Counted from the first letter of the stretch, positions 7,370 to 15,774 are shown. The stretch is 36,685 nucleotides of DNA from Microlunatus antarcticus (GCF_014193425.1 NZ_JACHZG010000005.1:1-36685); one strand, 5' to 3'. Program-made: numbers and translations. The notes: generated from the sequence alone by a model not told the origin.

Positions 7370-8554
7370 TCAGCTGGCCTCGACGACGTGCGGGGGCTCG
7401 GCCGAGCGGTGCTGGAAGGACAGGATGCGGGGGTTGACGACCACGCCGTCGCGGATCTCGATCGCCCGCCGGATCGTCTCGTCCGCGTCCCAGGCCGACG
7501 GCCCCGCGGAGACGACCGCGAGGTAGCGCAGCAGCGCCTCGCTGTTCTCCCAGGTGGCCGAGTTCCACAGGTAGGACGGGCTGTGGTCGACGGCGTAGTA
7601 GTGCAGCCCGTCGCCCACCTCGAACATCGGGTCGACGAAGCTCGTCGGGCGCGCCCAGGAGAAGCCCATCCCCTCGTCGCAGGAGACGTCGACGAAGAGG
7701 GTCCCGGGGCGGAACGCGCCCAGCTCGTCGGCGTCCACGAACATCAGCGGGTCGTCGGTGTCCTGCAGGATGCAGTTGACGACGACGTCGTACTCGGCGA
7801 GCAGCTCGACCAGCGGCCGCGCGTTCGACTCGTCGTGGTCCTGGTCGACGACCAGGACGTGGCCCGGGCGGTCGGGGTCCGGCAGGAACATCTGCATCGT
7901 GACGAACCCGAACGGCGAGGCCACCGCGGCCGAGCTGCGCTGGGTCAGCACGGTGACGTCGTTGATGCCGAGGGCGGCCAGGCCGCGAACGGCCCCGCGC
8001 GCCGTGGCGCCGAAGCTGATCACGACCGCGCGGAGCCGCCGCCCGTAGTCGCCGGTGCTCCCGCGCAGCGCGAGCGCGTGCAGGACGGAGCTGTAGCCGG
8101 CCAGCTCGTTGTTCTTGTGGAAGACGTGGACGCTGAAGGCCCCCTCGCGGGTCCAGTGGTTCATCGCCTCCCACGCGATCAGGGTGAGCCCGCGGTCGAT
8201 CGCCACCTGGGTCATCTCGACGTCCTGCACGCAGTGCGGCCACCCCCAGACGACCTGCCCGGGCCGCAGCCGGCGCAGGTCGTCGACGACCGGCTTTCCC
8301 AGCACGACGACGTCGCTGCGCTCCAGGAGCTCGTCGCGCGGCAGCAGGCCGGCGACGAGCGGGGCCAGCTGGTCGTCGGAGACGCCGAACCGCTCCCCGT
8401 AGCCGCGCTCGAGGAAGAGCCGCTCGCGCAGCTCCGGCTCGATCCGGCTCAGGTGGTCGGGGTGGAGGGCCAGACGTCGCTCGTCCGGCTTCTGGGAGGT
8501 CGCCACGATGCCGAGGCTCAAGGGCTGCACCGGTCGAACACTACGGACACCCAT
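7370..8554 (-). CDS. AlaDH/PNT-family NAD(P)-dependent dehydrogenase, carboxyethylornithine-synthase-like
   Basis: A 394-aa protein of the alanine dehydrogenase/transhydrogenase family. The N-terminal catalytic domain begins LSLGIVATSQKPDERRLALH, the usual substrate-site segment, and continues with GQVVWGWPHCVQ. A central Rossmann segment VVISFGATARGAVRGLAALG (near 205-225) would bind NAD(P). The overall pattern resembles proteins annotated as N5-(carboxyethyl)ornithine synthase rather than true Ald, but the substrate is inferred. The ATG at 8554 leaves 38 nt to the divergent ArsR-like gene. A GTG at codon 9 is an alternative start. The gene lies next to a regulator, suggesting a regulated amino-acid or opine reaction. 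Confidence 0.7.
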   Translation of the reverse strand: MGVRSVRPVQPLSLGIVATSQKPDERRLALHPDHLSRIEPELRERLFLERGYGERFGVSDDQLAPLVAGLLPRDELLERSDVVVLGKPVVDDLRRLRPGQVVWGWPHCVQDVEMTQVAIDRGLTLIAWEAMNHWTREGAFSVHVFHKNNELAGYSSVLHALALRGSTGDYGRRLRAVVISFGATARGAVRGLAALGINDVTVLTQRSSAAVASPFGFVTMQMFLPDPDRPGHVLVVDQDHDESNARPLVELLAEYDVVVNCILQDTDDPLMFVDADELGAFRPGTLFVDVSCDEGMGFSWARPTSFVDPMFEVGDGLHYYAVDHSPSYLWNSATWENSEALLRYLAVVSAGPSAWDADETIRRAIEIRDGVVVNPRILSFQHRSAEPPHVVEAS

Positions 8555-8557
8555 CCC

Positions 8558-8586
8558 TTGGACGTTCGGACGTAGGAACGTACTAT
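8558..8586 (+). promoter_or_regulatory. Promoter with operator palindrome in its spacer
   Basis: TTGGAC (8558-8563) and TACTAT (8581-8586) are separated by exactly 17 nt, and the ATG of the regulator follows 6 nt later (leaderless). A perfect inverted repeat ACGTTC-N8-GAACGT (8562-8581) fills the spacer. The same bases also read as three 8-nt units beginning GGACGT, GGACGT and GAACGT. A repressor here would block RNA polymerase and affect both divergent genes. Confidence 0.7.
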
Positions 8587-8592
8587 CGACCC

Positions 8593-9084
8593 ATGGGTGA
8601 CCTGGAGGCCCGCGTGGCGGCGCTGGAGGAGACCGTGGCCCGGCTGGGCCGGGCACCGGACGTACACGACGCGCCGGCCGAGGGGATCGACCTGTGGCTC
8701 GTCGACGCCCTGCACGCCCGGCACCCGGCGGGAGCGGTCGCCTTCGGGGGCTCCGTCCGCGTCGGCCAGGGCGAGGCGGTCTGGCAGTGGGGCTCCGACG
8801 CCGAGGGGTTGCGTGAGGCCGACTGGTCGAGCGCCGCCGGGGTCCTCGACGCCCTCGGCCACCCGGTCCGGCTCCGGCTGCTGCAGCGGGTGCTCAACGG
8901 GACGAGCGCGACCGCCGAGCTCGCCCTCGACGAGGCGCTGGGCACGACCGGGCAGCTCCACCACCACCTCCGCGCGCTCGTCGCCGCCGGCTGGCTGGCG
9001 TCGGTCGGACGCGGGACCTGGGCGATCCCGGCTCCCCGGGTGGTCCCCCTGATGGTCGTCGTGTCCGCGGGGCTGGCCCGGTGA
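8593..9084 (+). CDS. ArsR-like winged-helix transcriptional regulator
   Basis: A 163-aa regulator. Residues 1-20 (LEARVAALEETVARLG) form a short coiled-coil heptad pattern, likely for dimerisation. After a variable linker comes an ArsR/GntR-type winged helix at about 80-150: LDALGHPVRLRLLQRVL (the ArsR-family entry helix), then TAELALDEALGTTGQLHHHLRAL with the recognition helix, then the wing GWLASVGRGTW. No Cys metal-site motif (CxCxxC-like) is present, so metal sensing is unlikely. Its promoter carries a palindrome in the spacer, suggesting autorepression. It overlaps the downstream hydrolase by 4 nt (GTGA). Confidence 0.85.
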   Translation: MGDLEARVAALEETVARLGRAPDVHDAPAEGIDLWLVDALHARHPAGAVAFGGSVRVGQGEAVWQWGSDAEGLREADWSSAAGVLDALGHPVRLRLLQRVLNGTSATAELALDEALGTTGQLHHHLRALVAAGWLASVGRGTWAIPAPRVVPLMVVVSAGLAR

Positions 9085-10526
9085 GCGGCCGCGTACGGCT
9101 GCTGGCCCTCGCGCTCGCCGCGCTGGTCGTCGGCACGGCGGCCGGGCTGCTCGCCGGGCTGCGGGGTCCGACGCTCGGGCCGGCGACGACCGGCGACCCG
9201 GCGCTCGCCGCGGACGTCCGCGCGTCGTTCACCTCGGAGCGCGGGTTCACCTCCCTGTCCGCCGCCCGGGTGCGGGACGGGCAGGTCACGTTCGCCGGGC
9301 TGGGCGAGGTCGACGGCGCCCCGCCGGCCCCGGACACCCCGTACGAGCTGGGCTCGATCACGAAGACGTTCACCGCCGCGCTGCTGGCCGACGCCGTCAC
9401 CCGCGGCGAGGTGCGGCTGGACGACCCCGTCGCGACGTACCTGCCCGAGCTGGCCGACACCGCGGCCGGGGCGAGCACGCTGCGCGCGCTGGCCACCCAC
9501 ACGGCCGGGCTGCCGTCGTTCCCCACGTCGTCGACCCCGACCGTCCTGGTCCGGGTCGTCGGCAACGAGAACCCGTACGCCGGCACGGTCGAGGCGCTGC
9601 TCGGCGCGACCCGGACCACGGAGGTGACCGACGCCGGGACCTACCGCTACTCCAACCTGGGGGTCGCGCTGCTCGGGCACGCGCTGGCTCGGGCGGCCGA
9701 CGTTCCGGGCTGGCCGGACCTCGTGCACGACCGGCTGCTGCAGCCGCTCGGGATGACCCGCACGGTCGTCGTGGAGCAGCCGTCGCAGGTGCCGGCCGGA
9801 GCGGCGCACCCCCACCAGGAGAACGGCTGGTCCGCGCCCTTCTGGACCGGTCCCGCCATGGCCCCGGCCGGGTCCTCGACGGTCACGACCGCGACCGACC
9901 TCGCAACCTGGGCCCGGGCGCTGCTCGACGGCTCGGCGCCGGGGGCCTCGGCGCTGGACCCGGTGGCCGACATCCCCGGCGGACGCATCGGGCTGGCCTG
10001 GCACGTCTATGACGTCGAGGGCCGGACGGTCACCTGGCACAACGGCGGCACGGGCGGCACCCGGACGATCCTCGCGCTCGACCGAGAGCGCGGTCAGGCG
10101 GTGCTGCTCCTGTCGAGCAGCGGTCGGGACGCCGACACCGCCGGTCTGCGCCTCGCGGCGACGGCGCCCGGTCAGCCGGTGCCGGCCGTCGACGGCCCGA
10201 CGGTCGGCTGGGCCGGGCTGCTCGGCTGGAACGTGGTCGGTCTGCTCCTGATCGGCACCGCGATCCTGCGCTGGCGGGCCGGGCGCGGCTGGCCGCTGGT
10301 CGACGGTGCGCTCGCGGCCGCCACGGGACTGCTGGTCCTGCTTGTGCACGGACCGTGGCTGCTCGTCCCCACCGCGGTCTGGGTCGGGCTCACGCTCGCC
10401 GTGGGCGTCCTCGCGGCGGCGGCGTCACTCCGCCGTGGCGGTCCTCCGACGACCTCGCGCCGGAGCCTGGTCGCGTCCCTCGCCGGCACGGCCGTCGTCC
10501 TGGCCGTCGCCCTCTGGACGCTCTGA
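9081..10526 (+). CDS. Membrane serine hydrolase, beta-lactamase class C/PBP-like
   Basis: A 481-aa protein translationally coupled to the ArsR-like regulator through a GTGA overlap. It has an N-terminal hydrophobic signal/anchor (about residues 5-27). An extracytoplasmic class C beta-lactamase/DD-peptidase-like domain follows, with the nucleophile motif SITK (92-95), the YSN motif (190-192) and HNGGTGG (near 315) in place of KTG. About four hydrophobic segments follow after residue 370, so the domain is tethered at both ends. Probable substrates are peptidoglycan peptides, D-amino acid peptides or esters; no specific one can be assigned. Its last 102 nt overlap the tail of the convergent mannosyltransferase gene. 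Confidence 0.88.
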   Translation: MSGRVRLLALALAALVVGTAAGLLAGLRGPTLGPATTGDPALAADVRASFTSERGFTSLSAARVRDGQVTFAGLGEVDGAPPAPDTPYELGSITKTFTAALLADAVTRGEVRLDDPVATYLPELADTAAGASTLRALATHTAGLPSFPTSSTPTVLVRVVGNENPYAGTVEALLGATRTTEVTDAGTYRYSNLGVALLGHALARAADVPGWPDLVHDRLLQPLGMTRTVVVEQPSQVPAGAAHPHQENGWSAPFWTGPAMAPAGSSTVTTATDLATWARALLDGSAPGASALDPVADIPGGRIGLAWHVYDVEGRTVTWHNGGTGGTRTILALDRERGQAVLLLSSSGRDADTAGLRLAATAPGQPVPAVDGPTVGWAGLLGWNVVGLLLIGTAILRWRAGRGWPLVDGALAAATGLLVLLVHGPWLLVPTAVWVGLTLAVGVLAAAASLRRGGPPTTSRRSLVASLAGTAVVLAVALWTL

Positions 10527-12158
10527 GCGAGAGACGCCCTTGGGTGCGCGGAAGGGGAACATCTCGGGTCGCCGCGGCTTCTTCCACCACAGGACGATCG
10601 CCACGAGCACCAGGATCTGCACGGCCGGGGAGAGGGTGTCGCGGATGCGGTGCGCAGTGACGTCGAGCGCGGGGCCGACGTCGATGGCCCGGCCGGGGAC
10701 GTACGCGAGCGAGAGCGCGGCACCGCGAACGGTCATCAGCCGGTCGAGCTTGCTCGGGCCCATCACGGCCAGGGGCATCCAGGCGATGAGGTCGTACCAG
10801 GAGAGCGTGTACATCGAGGTGACGAGCCAGGCCACCGAGAGGACCAGCGAGGTCCGAAGCGCGATCGTCAGCGGGTCGCGGCGGACGTCCGCGCCCTTGG
10901 GCAGACCGGGGGCGGCAACCCAGGGCAGGACCCGCGAGAGCATCCAGCCGATGACGAAGAGGCCGAGGTAGGACACGATCCCGACGACGACCTTGGCGTG
11001 GGTGCTCGTCATGAACTGCGCGAAGAGCGTGTAGAACGGCGCGGCCCACGAGCCGACCGAGACGTAGCCGCCGTTGCGCAACGCCTGGAAGAAGGCGGTC
11101 GGCTGCCAGATGACGTACGCCCACCCCATCGGGATGGCGGTGCCGAGGCACAGCAGCAGGGCCTTCTTCGGTTCTCGCCGGTAGGCCCAGAGCATGGCGA
11201 GGCCCCAGATCCCGATGCTGACCTTGCTGCAGCCGGCCAGCCCGATGCCCAGCCCGGCGACGAAGGCGTTGCGGCGCATGAAGAGCAACCCGGCCACCGC
11301 GAACATGACCGAGATGGCCTCGTTGTGGGCGCCGGCGACGACGGCCCAGATGAGCAGCGGGTTGCAGATCCCGAGCAGCGCGGCGCGGGCCTGGCGCTGT
11401 CGGTCGCCGTGCGCCATCAGGATGATCAGCCCGCCGGCCACGATGAACGGCACGACCGCGAAGACCTGCAGCCAGAAGACGATGTCGTGCATGTTCTCGC
11501 CGCCGAGCTTGTTGGCGAGCAGCTGCAGCCAGGACGCGATCGGCCCGTAGACGCTCGGCGTGTCCTGCCAGGGACGCTCGGTCCAGCGCAGCACCGGGTC
11601 GAACTGGCCGCGGAACACCTCGGCCGGGGTGATCTCGTACGGGTCGCGCCCGATCGCCTGGAGCCGCCCGTACGCCGCGTACATCAGCACGTCGGCCGAC
11701 GTCAGCGGCGGCACGGTGATCGTGGCCAGGCTCAGCCCGGTGCCCAGCAGGAACAGCCGCTTCGGCCGGGGCCGCCAGCCGTCGGCGAGGGCGCGCATGC
11801 CGACGAACAGGCCCACCGCGCCGACGACGATCGCCAGCCAGATCGCGGCCGAGACGAGCCACTCGTTCGGGATGGTGATCGTGCCGGCGGGGAGATACCA
11901 GGGCGGCAGGTAGCTCTCGCGCGGGCCGAGGGTGAGGGCGACGGCCGACGGGCCCAGGAACCCGACGACGATCGTGATCAGCGTCGCGCCGACGATCCCG
12001 ACCAGCGCCCACCGGTGGTCGCGGTGCCACACGTCGGGGGCGTAGACCTGCCGGCGCTGCTTGGCCGGGTTGCCCGCGCTGCCGGTGTGCCGGCGCGAAC
12101 CGTTCCGGTGGCCGGCCTGGGGCTGCGGGTGCCGCTTGACGGCGGGGGTCGTGCTCAT
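10425..12158 (-). CDS. GT-C polyprenol-phosphate mannosyltransferase, MptB-like
   Basis: A 577-aa integral membrane glycosyltransferase with about 12 hydrophobic segments. The first extracytoplasmic loop carries TSADVLMYAAYGRLQAIGRD and then PYEI, corresponding to the D-V-x-x-Y-x-x-x-G-R...NPY signature of polyprenol-phosphomannose-dependent transferases such as MptA/MptB; YGPI follows about 40 residues later. MptB-type enzymes extend alpha-1,6-mannan chains of lipomannan-like glycans outside the membrane. The start ATG overlaps the stop of the GT2 gene (ATGA). The hydrophilic N-terminal 45 residues and the basic C-terminal tail are cytoplasmic by inference. The tail is antisense to the end of the serine hydrolase gene. 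Confidence 0.85.
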   Translation of the reverse strand: MSTTPAVKRHPQPQAGHRNGSRRHTGSAGNPAKQRRQVYAPDVWHRDHRWALVGIVGATLITIVVGFLGPSAVALTLGPRESYLPPWYLPAGTITIPNEWLVSAAIWLAIVVGAVGLFVGMRALADGWRPRPKRLFLLGTGLSLATITVPPLTSADVLMYAAYGRLQAIGRDPYEITPAEVFRGQFDPVLRWTERPWQDTPSVYGPIASWLQLLANKLGGENMHDIVFWLQVFAVVPFIVAGGLIILMAHGDRQRQARAALLGICNPLLIWAVVAGAHNEAISVMFAVAGLLFMRRNAFVAGLGIGLAGCSKVSIGIWGLAMLWAYRREPKKALLLCLGTAIPMGWAYVIWQPTAFFQALRNGGYVSVGSWAAPFYTLFAQFMTSTHAKVVVGIVSYLGLFVIGWMLSRVLPWVAAPGLPKGADVRRDPLTIALRTSLVLSVAWLVTSMYTLSWYDLIAWMPLAVMGPSKLDRLMTVRGAALSLAYVPGRAIDVGPALDVTAHRIRDTLSPAVQILVLVAIVLWWKKPRRPEMFPFRAPKGVSRSERPEGDGQDDGRAGEGRDQAPARGRRRTATAE

Positions 12159-12904
12159 CGCAGGCTCTTCCGGATCCGCTTGAGCAGGCCGCGGGCGGCG
12201 AGCGCCCGGGTGACGTCCTTGAGCTGGCTCGCCCGATGCAGCTGCCCGGCGAAGTCGGTGCCGGTGGCTCGGTGGCTCAGGTCGACGTCGATCTCCTCGA
12301 CCGTCAGCCCGGCGCGGAGCACGTCGATCGTCATGCCGACCTCCATCCCCCAGCCGGGCGCCAGCGGGCTGGCCAGCTCGAACGCCCGCCGGGTGAGGCA
12401 GCGCTGGCCCGAGAGCGGCGCGGTCGGCGTCCAGCCGGTGAGCTCGGCGATGCCGCGACGGGCGGTGCCCATGACGAGCCCCATCCCTCCGGGCTGCTGG
12501 CCGTCCGGGGTCTGCTGGGCCGGGAGGACCGCGATGGCGAGCGCGGCGCGGCCGGAGACGACGGCCTCGACGAGGGGTGCGCACCGCGCGGCCGAGGCCC
12601 CGAGGTCGGCGTCGAGCAGGAGCAGCGTGCCCACCTCGGCCCGGCCGTCGCGCTGCTCGAGGACGCCGAGGCCGTTCACCGCGGACTCGACGGCGGCCGC
12701 CTTGCCGCGGTTGCGCTCGTGGGACACGACGACGGCCCCCGCCGCCGCGGCGTGCTGGGCGGTGGCGTCGGAGCTCCCGTCGTCGCAGACGATCACGAGC
12801 TCGACGCCGGGGAGGCCCCGGGCGGCGGTCACGGTGGTGGCGACGCGGTCCTGCTCGTCCTTGGCCGGGATGATGCACGCGACGCGTGCCAGGCCAGAGG
12901 TCAC
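12155..12904 (-). CDS. Family 2 glycosyltransferase
   Basis: A 249-aa cytoplasmic GT-A fold transferase. It begins RVACIIPAKDEQDRVATTV, the usual GT2 N-terminus, and has CDDGSSDATA (nucleotide-binding Asp pair) near 38 and LLLDADLG (DxD-like) near 90. The C-terminal part holds GMEVGMTIDVLRAGL and LSHRATGTD, as in GT2 enzymes acting on lipid-linked or phospho-acceptors. The GTG start at 12904 is chosen because a TACTCT -10 box lies 7 nt upstream and the domain starts eight codons later; an upstream in-frame start at 13018 would overlap the GT4 gene. It ends in a 4-nt overlap with the mannosyltransferase start. Confidence 0.85.
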   Translation of the reverse strand: MTSGLARVACIIPAKDEQDRVATTVTAARGLPGVELVIVCDDGSSDATAQHAAAAGAVVVSHERNRGKAAAVESAVNGLGVLEQRDGRAEVGTLLLLDADLGASAARCAPLVEAVVSGRAALAIAVLPAQQTPDGQQPGGMGLVMGTARRGIAELTGWTPTAPLSGQRCLTRRAFELASPLAPGWGMEVGMTIDVLRAGLTVEEIDVDLSHRATGTDFAGQLHRASQLKDVTRALAARGLLKRIRKSLR

Positions 12905-12911
12905 GACGGCC

Positions 12912-12917
12912 AGAGTA
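12912..12917 (-). promoter_or_regulatory. -10 box inside the glycan operon, leaderless
   Basis: On the minus strand TACTCT is followed by 7 nt and the GTG start of the GT2 gene. It would provide a second promoter for the last two genes of the cluster. Confidence 0.45.
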
Positions 12918-12944
12918 GTGCCCAGGAGGGCGGGATCGCCGTCC

Positions 12945-14441
12945 TCACCGGAGGGCTCGGGTGAGGCGGCGCAGCCGTCTGACCGTCCGCGAGCCCCGGA
13001 CCCGCTTCCCCAGCTCACGGGCCCGCGTGGCGACGGTCCGCCGTCGGGCCGGCGCCGTCAGCACGTCCGCCCACGCCCGCTCGAACGCGGACACCGGGTG
13101 CCGCTCGACGATCGTCCCGGCCTCGCGGCCCATCGCCCGCACCCGGTCCGGGTCGGAGAGCAGCGAGACGATCGCGGCGGCCAGGGCCGCGGGCTCCTGG
13201 CGCTCGACCAGCAGCCCGTCCACGCCGTCGCGGATGAGGTCGCGCGGGCCGTAGCGGATCGCGTACGAGACGGCCGGCGTCCCGCGGCTCATGCTCTCGG
13301 TGACGACGCGGGGCGAGCCCTCGAAGGTGGAGGTCAGCAGCACGCAGGCCGCACGCGCCTGGGCCTCCCCGACCGCGAGCGAGTAGCCCATCAGCCGCAC
13401 CGACCCGCCGACGCCGAGCTCGTCGACCAGCGCCTGCAGTCGGTCCAGCCGGGGGCCCTCGCCGTAGATCTCGAGCCGGGCCTCGGGCAGGGTGGTCAGC
13501 ACCTCCGCGAAGGCACGGATCGCGTGGTCGACGCGCTTGCGGTCCACGAGCTGCGCGATCAGGACCACCAGCGAGGTGTCCTTCTCGACCGGCTCCTGGT
13601 GCGGGTCGCGGCCCGGGTAGCGGATGCTGTGCAGCGGCGCCCACGGGACGTCCTCGCGCAGCTCGTCGAGCTGCTGAGCCGTCTGGCAGACGATCCGGTC
13701 GACCCGGTCCGCGTGGTCGAAGAGCGGGCGGAAGCTAGGCCGGATCCCGCTCCGGCGGTCGTCCGGGTCGTTGTAGTGGCAGTTGTGCAGCGACGCGATC
13801 TTGCGGGCGGCGTTGGTCGAGGCGAGCAGCACCGGGTCGTTCAGGCCGCGCTGCAGCGAGAACAGGACCGGCGTCGGCAGGCCGGCGATCTCCTGGTCGA
13901 CCCAGGTCGCGAGGACGCCCGCCCAGTCGACCGCCGCGCCGGAGGCGTCCACCCCGTTCTGCTCGTGCTTGCTCCGGGGACCGGAGTACGTCGTCAGGAA
14001 CAGCTGGCCCGCGGTGTCGAAGTAGCGGTAGCGGAACGGGTAGCGCTCGCCGGGCCGGGTGTCGGCCAGCCGGAAGGGCTCACGGCCCCGCAGCTTCTGG
14101 GGGCGGACGTCGAGGTCGGGCTCGCCGGGCACCGCGTACGCGCTCTCCGGCGGGACGCCGAGCTGCTTCATCCACTCGCTGTGGGCGAAGAAGTTGCGGA
14201 TCGTCACCCGGTGGTGGAGGGAGCCGCGCTCCTTGAGCTCCTCGGGCACCCGGTACCACTGCGGCGTGAAGCCGGTGGTGAGGAGGAGCACCCGCTGCCA
14301 GTCCCGGGCGTAGAGGCTGGCGCGTTCCTGCACCGAACGCTGCAGCCCCCCGCCGCGGGCGAACAGCTCGGGGAAGAGCAGGCAGGGGGTCTCCCCGGTG
14401 CGCAGCGGCACCGGGGCCTCGGTCGGAGGTGCATCGGTCAC
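12945..14441 (-). CDS. Family 4 glycosyltransferase, TagE-like
   Basis: A 498-aa GT-B fold glycosyltransferase. The N-terminal half has FPELFARGGGLQRSVQERA and a region with KIASLHNCHYNDPDD, reminiscent of poly(glycerol-phosphate) alpha-glucosyltransferase (TagE) and related GT4 proteins. The C-terminal half is a typical Glycos_transf_1 domain: LIAQLVDRKRVDHAIRAF, LEIYGEGPRL, VRLMGYS and STFEGSPRVVTESMSRGTP (the E-x7-E nucleotide-sugar site). A basic C-terminal tail (RVRGSRTVRRLRRL) could contact the membrane. The GTG start overlaps the previous stop codon (GTGA), indicating coupling. The acceptor is not known; neighbours suggest an envelope glycan. Confidence 0.82.
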   Translation of the reverse strand: MTDAPPTEAPVPLRTGETPCLLFPELFARGGGLQRSVQERASLYARDWQRVLLLTTGFTPQWYRVPEELKERGSLHHRVTIRNFFAHSEWMKQLGVPPESAYAVPGEPDLDVRPQKLRGREPFRLADTRPGERYPFRYRYFDTAGQLFLTTYSGPRSKHEQNGVDASGAAVDWAGVLATWVDQEIAGLPTPVLFSLQRGLNDPVLLASTNAARKIASLHNCHYNDPDDRRSGIRPSFRPLFDHADRVDRIVCQTAQQLDELREDVPWAPLHSIRYPGRDPHQEPVEKDTSLVVLIAQLVDRKRVDHAIRAFAEVLTTLPEARLEIYGEGPRLDRLQALVDELGVGGSVRLMGYSLAVGEAQARAACVLLTSTFEGSPRVVTESMSRGTPAVSYAIRYGPRDLIRDGVDGLLVERQEPAALAAAIVSLLSDPDRVRAMGREAGTIVERHPVSAFERAWADVLTAPARRRTVATRARELGKRVRGSRTVRRLRRLTRALR

Positions 14442-15253
14442 AAGGAGCGATTGTGCCGCGCCCGCGTCAGGACGGCGGTGGCGACCACGACGAGCGCGCC
14501 GACGCCGGCGGCCGCGGCGAGCACGGGCTGGCCCGCGTCGGCCGCGCCCAGCACCGCGCCCACGAGGGCCCAGACGACGGCGGCGGCGTACGGGAGCAGG
14601 CCGGCGGTGCGCCGCAGGACGACCACGGCGGTCGCGGTGGCCCCGGCCAGGACCGCGAGCTGGCCGGCGACGCCGACCGTGCCCGCGACCGGTGCGCCGC
14701 TGAAGGCGAGCGCGGTGGTCAGGTTGAGCCAGAGGGCCACGGTGCTCCAGCCGGCCCACAGGCCGAGCGTCGACCAGACCAGGCCGTGCCCCAGCCGCGA
14801 CCAGGAACGGATCTCGCCGCGGGCCCGGACCGCCACCCGTAGCGCGGCGACGAGCGCGACGCCCATCACGAGGAACACGGCCAGCGTGGCCCATCTGGGC
14901 TCGACGACCGAGGCGACGAGCCAGACGGTGAACCCGCCGAAGACGACGAGCAGCGCGCGGGTCAGCGCGTCCACGACCGGCACGGCGTCCGCGTCGGCCC
15001 GGCGCCGGAACCACGTCAGCCAGAGGGCCAGCCCGAGGCTCAGGACCTCGATCAGCCCCCAGATGGCGAAGGCGTAGCCCTGCGGGGTGATGGCCGGCTC
15101 GCCGGGCCGGTCCGCCTGCATGATCGGGCTGTCGGCGAAGACGCTCACCAGCCCCCCGCTGACCAGCTGGCCGACGGCGAGGACCACCAGCGCGGTCCCG
15201 GCCGGGGTGGGTCGGCGTTCGGTGGTGGAGCCCTGCTGCGTCGTCATGGTCAT
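14438..15253 (-). CDS. TspO/MBR-like multi-helix membrane protein
   Basis: A 271-aa protein with about seven hydrophobic segments. The pattern PQGYAFAIWGLIEVLSLGLA early on and HGLVWSTLGLWAGWSTVALW later, rich in Trp at helix ends, resembles tryptophan-rich TspO/MBR-related proteins, although it is longer than a classic five-helix TspO (about 160 aa). Ligand and role are unknown; porphyrin binding is only suggested by the family. It is first in the four-gene minus-strand operon and divergent from the MarR gene, sharing a 68-nt control region with a perfect palindrome. Start ATG at 15253; a second ATG two codons later is possible. Confidence 0.6.
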   Translation of the reverse strand: MTMTTQQGSTTERRPTPAGTALVVLAVGQLVSGGLVSVFADSPIMQADRPGEPAITPQGYAFAIWGLIEVLSLGLALWLTWFRRRADADAVPVVDALTRALLVVFGGFTVWLVASVVEPRWATLAVFLVMGVALVAALRVAVRARGEIRSWSRLGHGLVWSTLGLWAGWSTVALWLNLTTALAFSGAPVAGTVGVAGQLAVLAGATATAVVVLRRTAGLLPYAAAVVWALVGAVLGAADAGQPVLAAAAGVGALVVVATAVLTRARHNRSL

Positions 15254-15289
15254 GGTCCGAGCCTAGCAGGTAGTGAGGTAACCATACGA

Positions 15290-15302
15290 TTCGGCTGCCG
15301 AA
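15290..15302. promoter_or_regulatory. MarR-type operator palindrome
   Basis: TTCGGC-T-GCCGAA is a perfect 6+1+6 inverted repeat between the divergent TspO-like and MarR genes. TAACC (15279-15283) and GGTTA (15307-15311) flank it as a looser outer pair. Likely bound by the adjacent MarR protein. Confidence 0.6.
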
Positions 15303-15321
15303 CTGCGGTTAAGGTGGAGAC

Positions 15322-15774
15322 GTGGCCGAGGACGAGCAGGACGCGCCCGCGTCGCCGACGTGGTTGCTGCGACGGCTGCAGACCGCCATGAGCGACGCCG
15401 AGGCCGCGATGGCCCGGCGACTGCAGATCGGGCCGACCGACCTGGCCGCGATGACGCACCTCACGTTCGCCCCCGAGCCGATCGGGCCGCGCGAGCTGAG
15501 CGGCCGGCTCGGGATCACCCCGGGCGCGACGACCGAGCTCGTCGACCGGCTCGAACGGGCCGGCCACCTGGAGCGCCGTCGCGACACGCACGACCGCCGT
15601 CGGGTCCAGCTGCACCCGAGCGAGGCCACCCTGGCGGAGGTCGCCGGCGAGCTGAGCCCGCTCCTGCGCGCGCTCGACGCGGCGGCGACCGGGCTCGACG
15701 CCCACGACCGGGCCGTGGTGGCGGGCTACCTCGGTGACGTCCTCGCCGCGTACGAGGGGTTCGCCGCTCAGTAG
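15322..15774 (+). CDS. MarR-family transcriptional regulator
   Basis: A 150-aa regulator of normal MarR length. The winged helix is clear: the helix-turn-helix [20 protein letters not shown] (about residues 60-80) and the wing [20 protein letters not shown] with the D-x-R-D/R-R motif that contacts DNA. The GTG start is supported by an AAGGTGGAG ribosome binding site two bases upstream of the spacer. A perfect palindrome lies just upstream. It is followed 10 nt later by the arginine deiminase gene and faces the glycan operon, so it may control either or both. Confidence 0.92.
   Translation: MAEDEQDAPASPTWLLRRLQTAMSDAEAAMARRLQIGPTDLAAMTHLTFAPEPIGPRELSGRLGITPGATTELVDRLERAGHLERRRDTHDRRRVQLHPSEATLAEVAGELSPLLRALDAAATGLDAHDRAVVAGYLGDVLAAYEGFAAQ

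Noticed and set aside
10650-15077. A 1475-codon open frame on the plus strand
   Set aside because: It is antisense to four well-supported genes, is dominated by Arg, Ala, Gly, Asp, Pro and His, and has no domain. Such frames are expected in DNA of this GC content.
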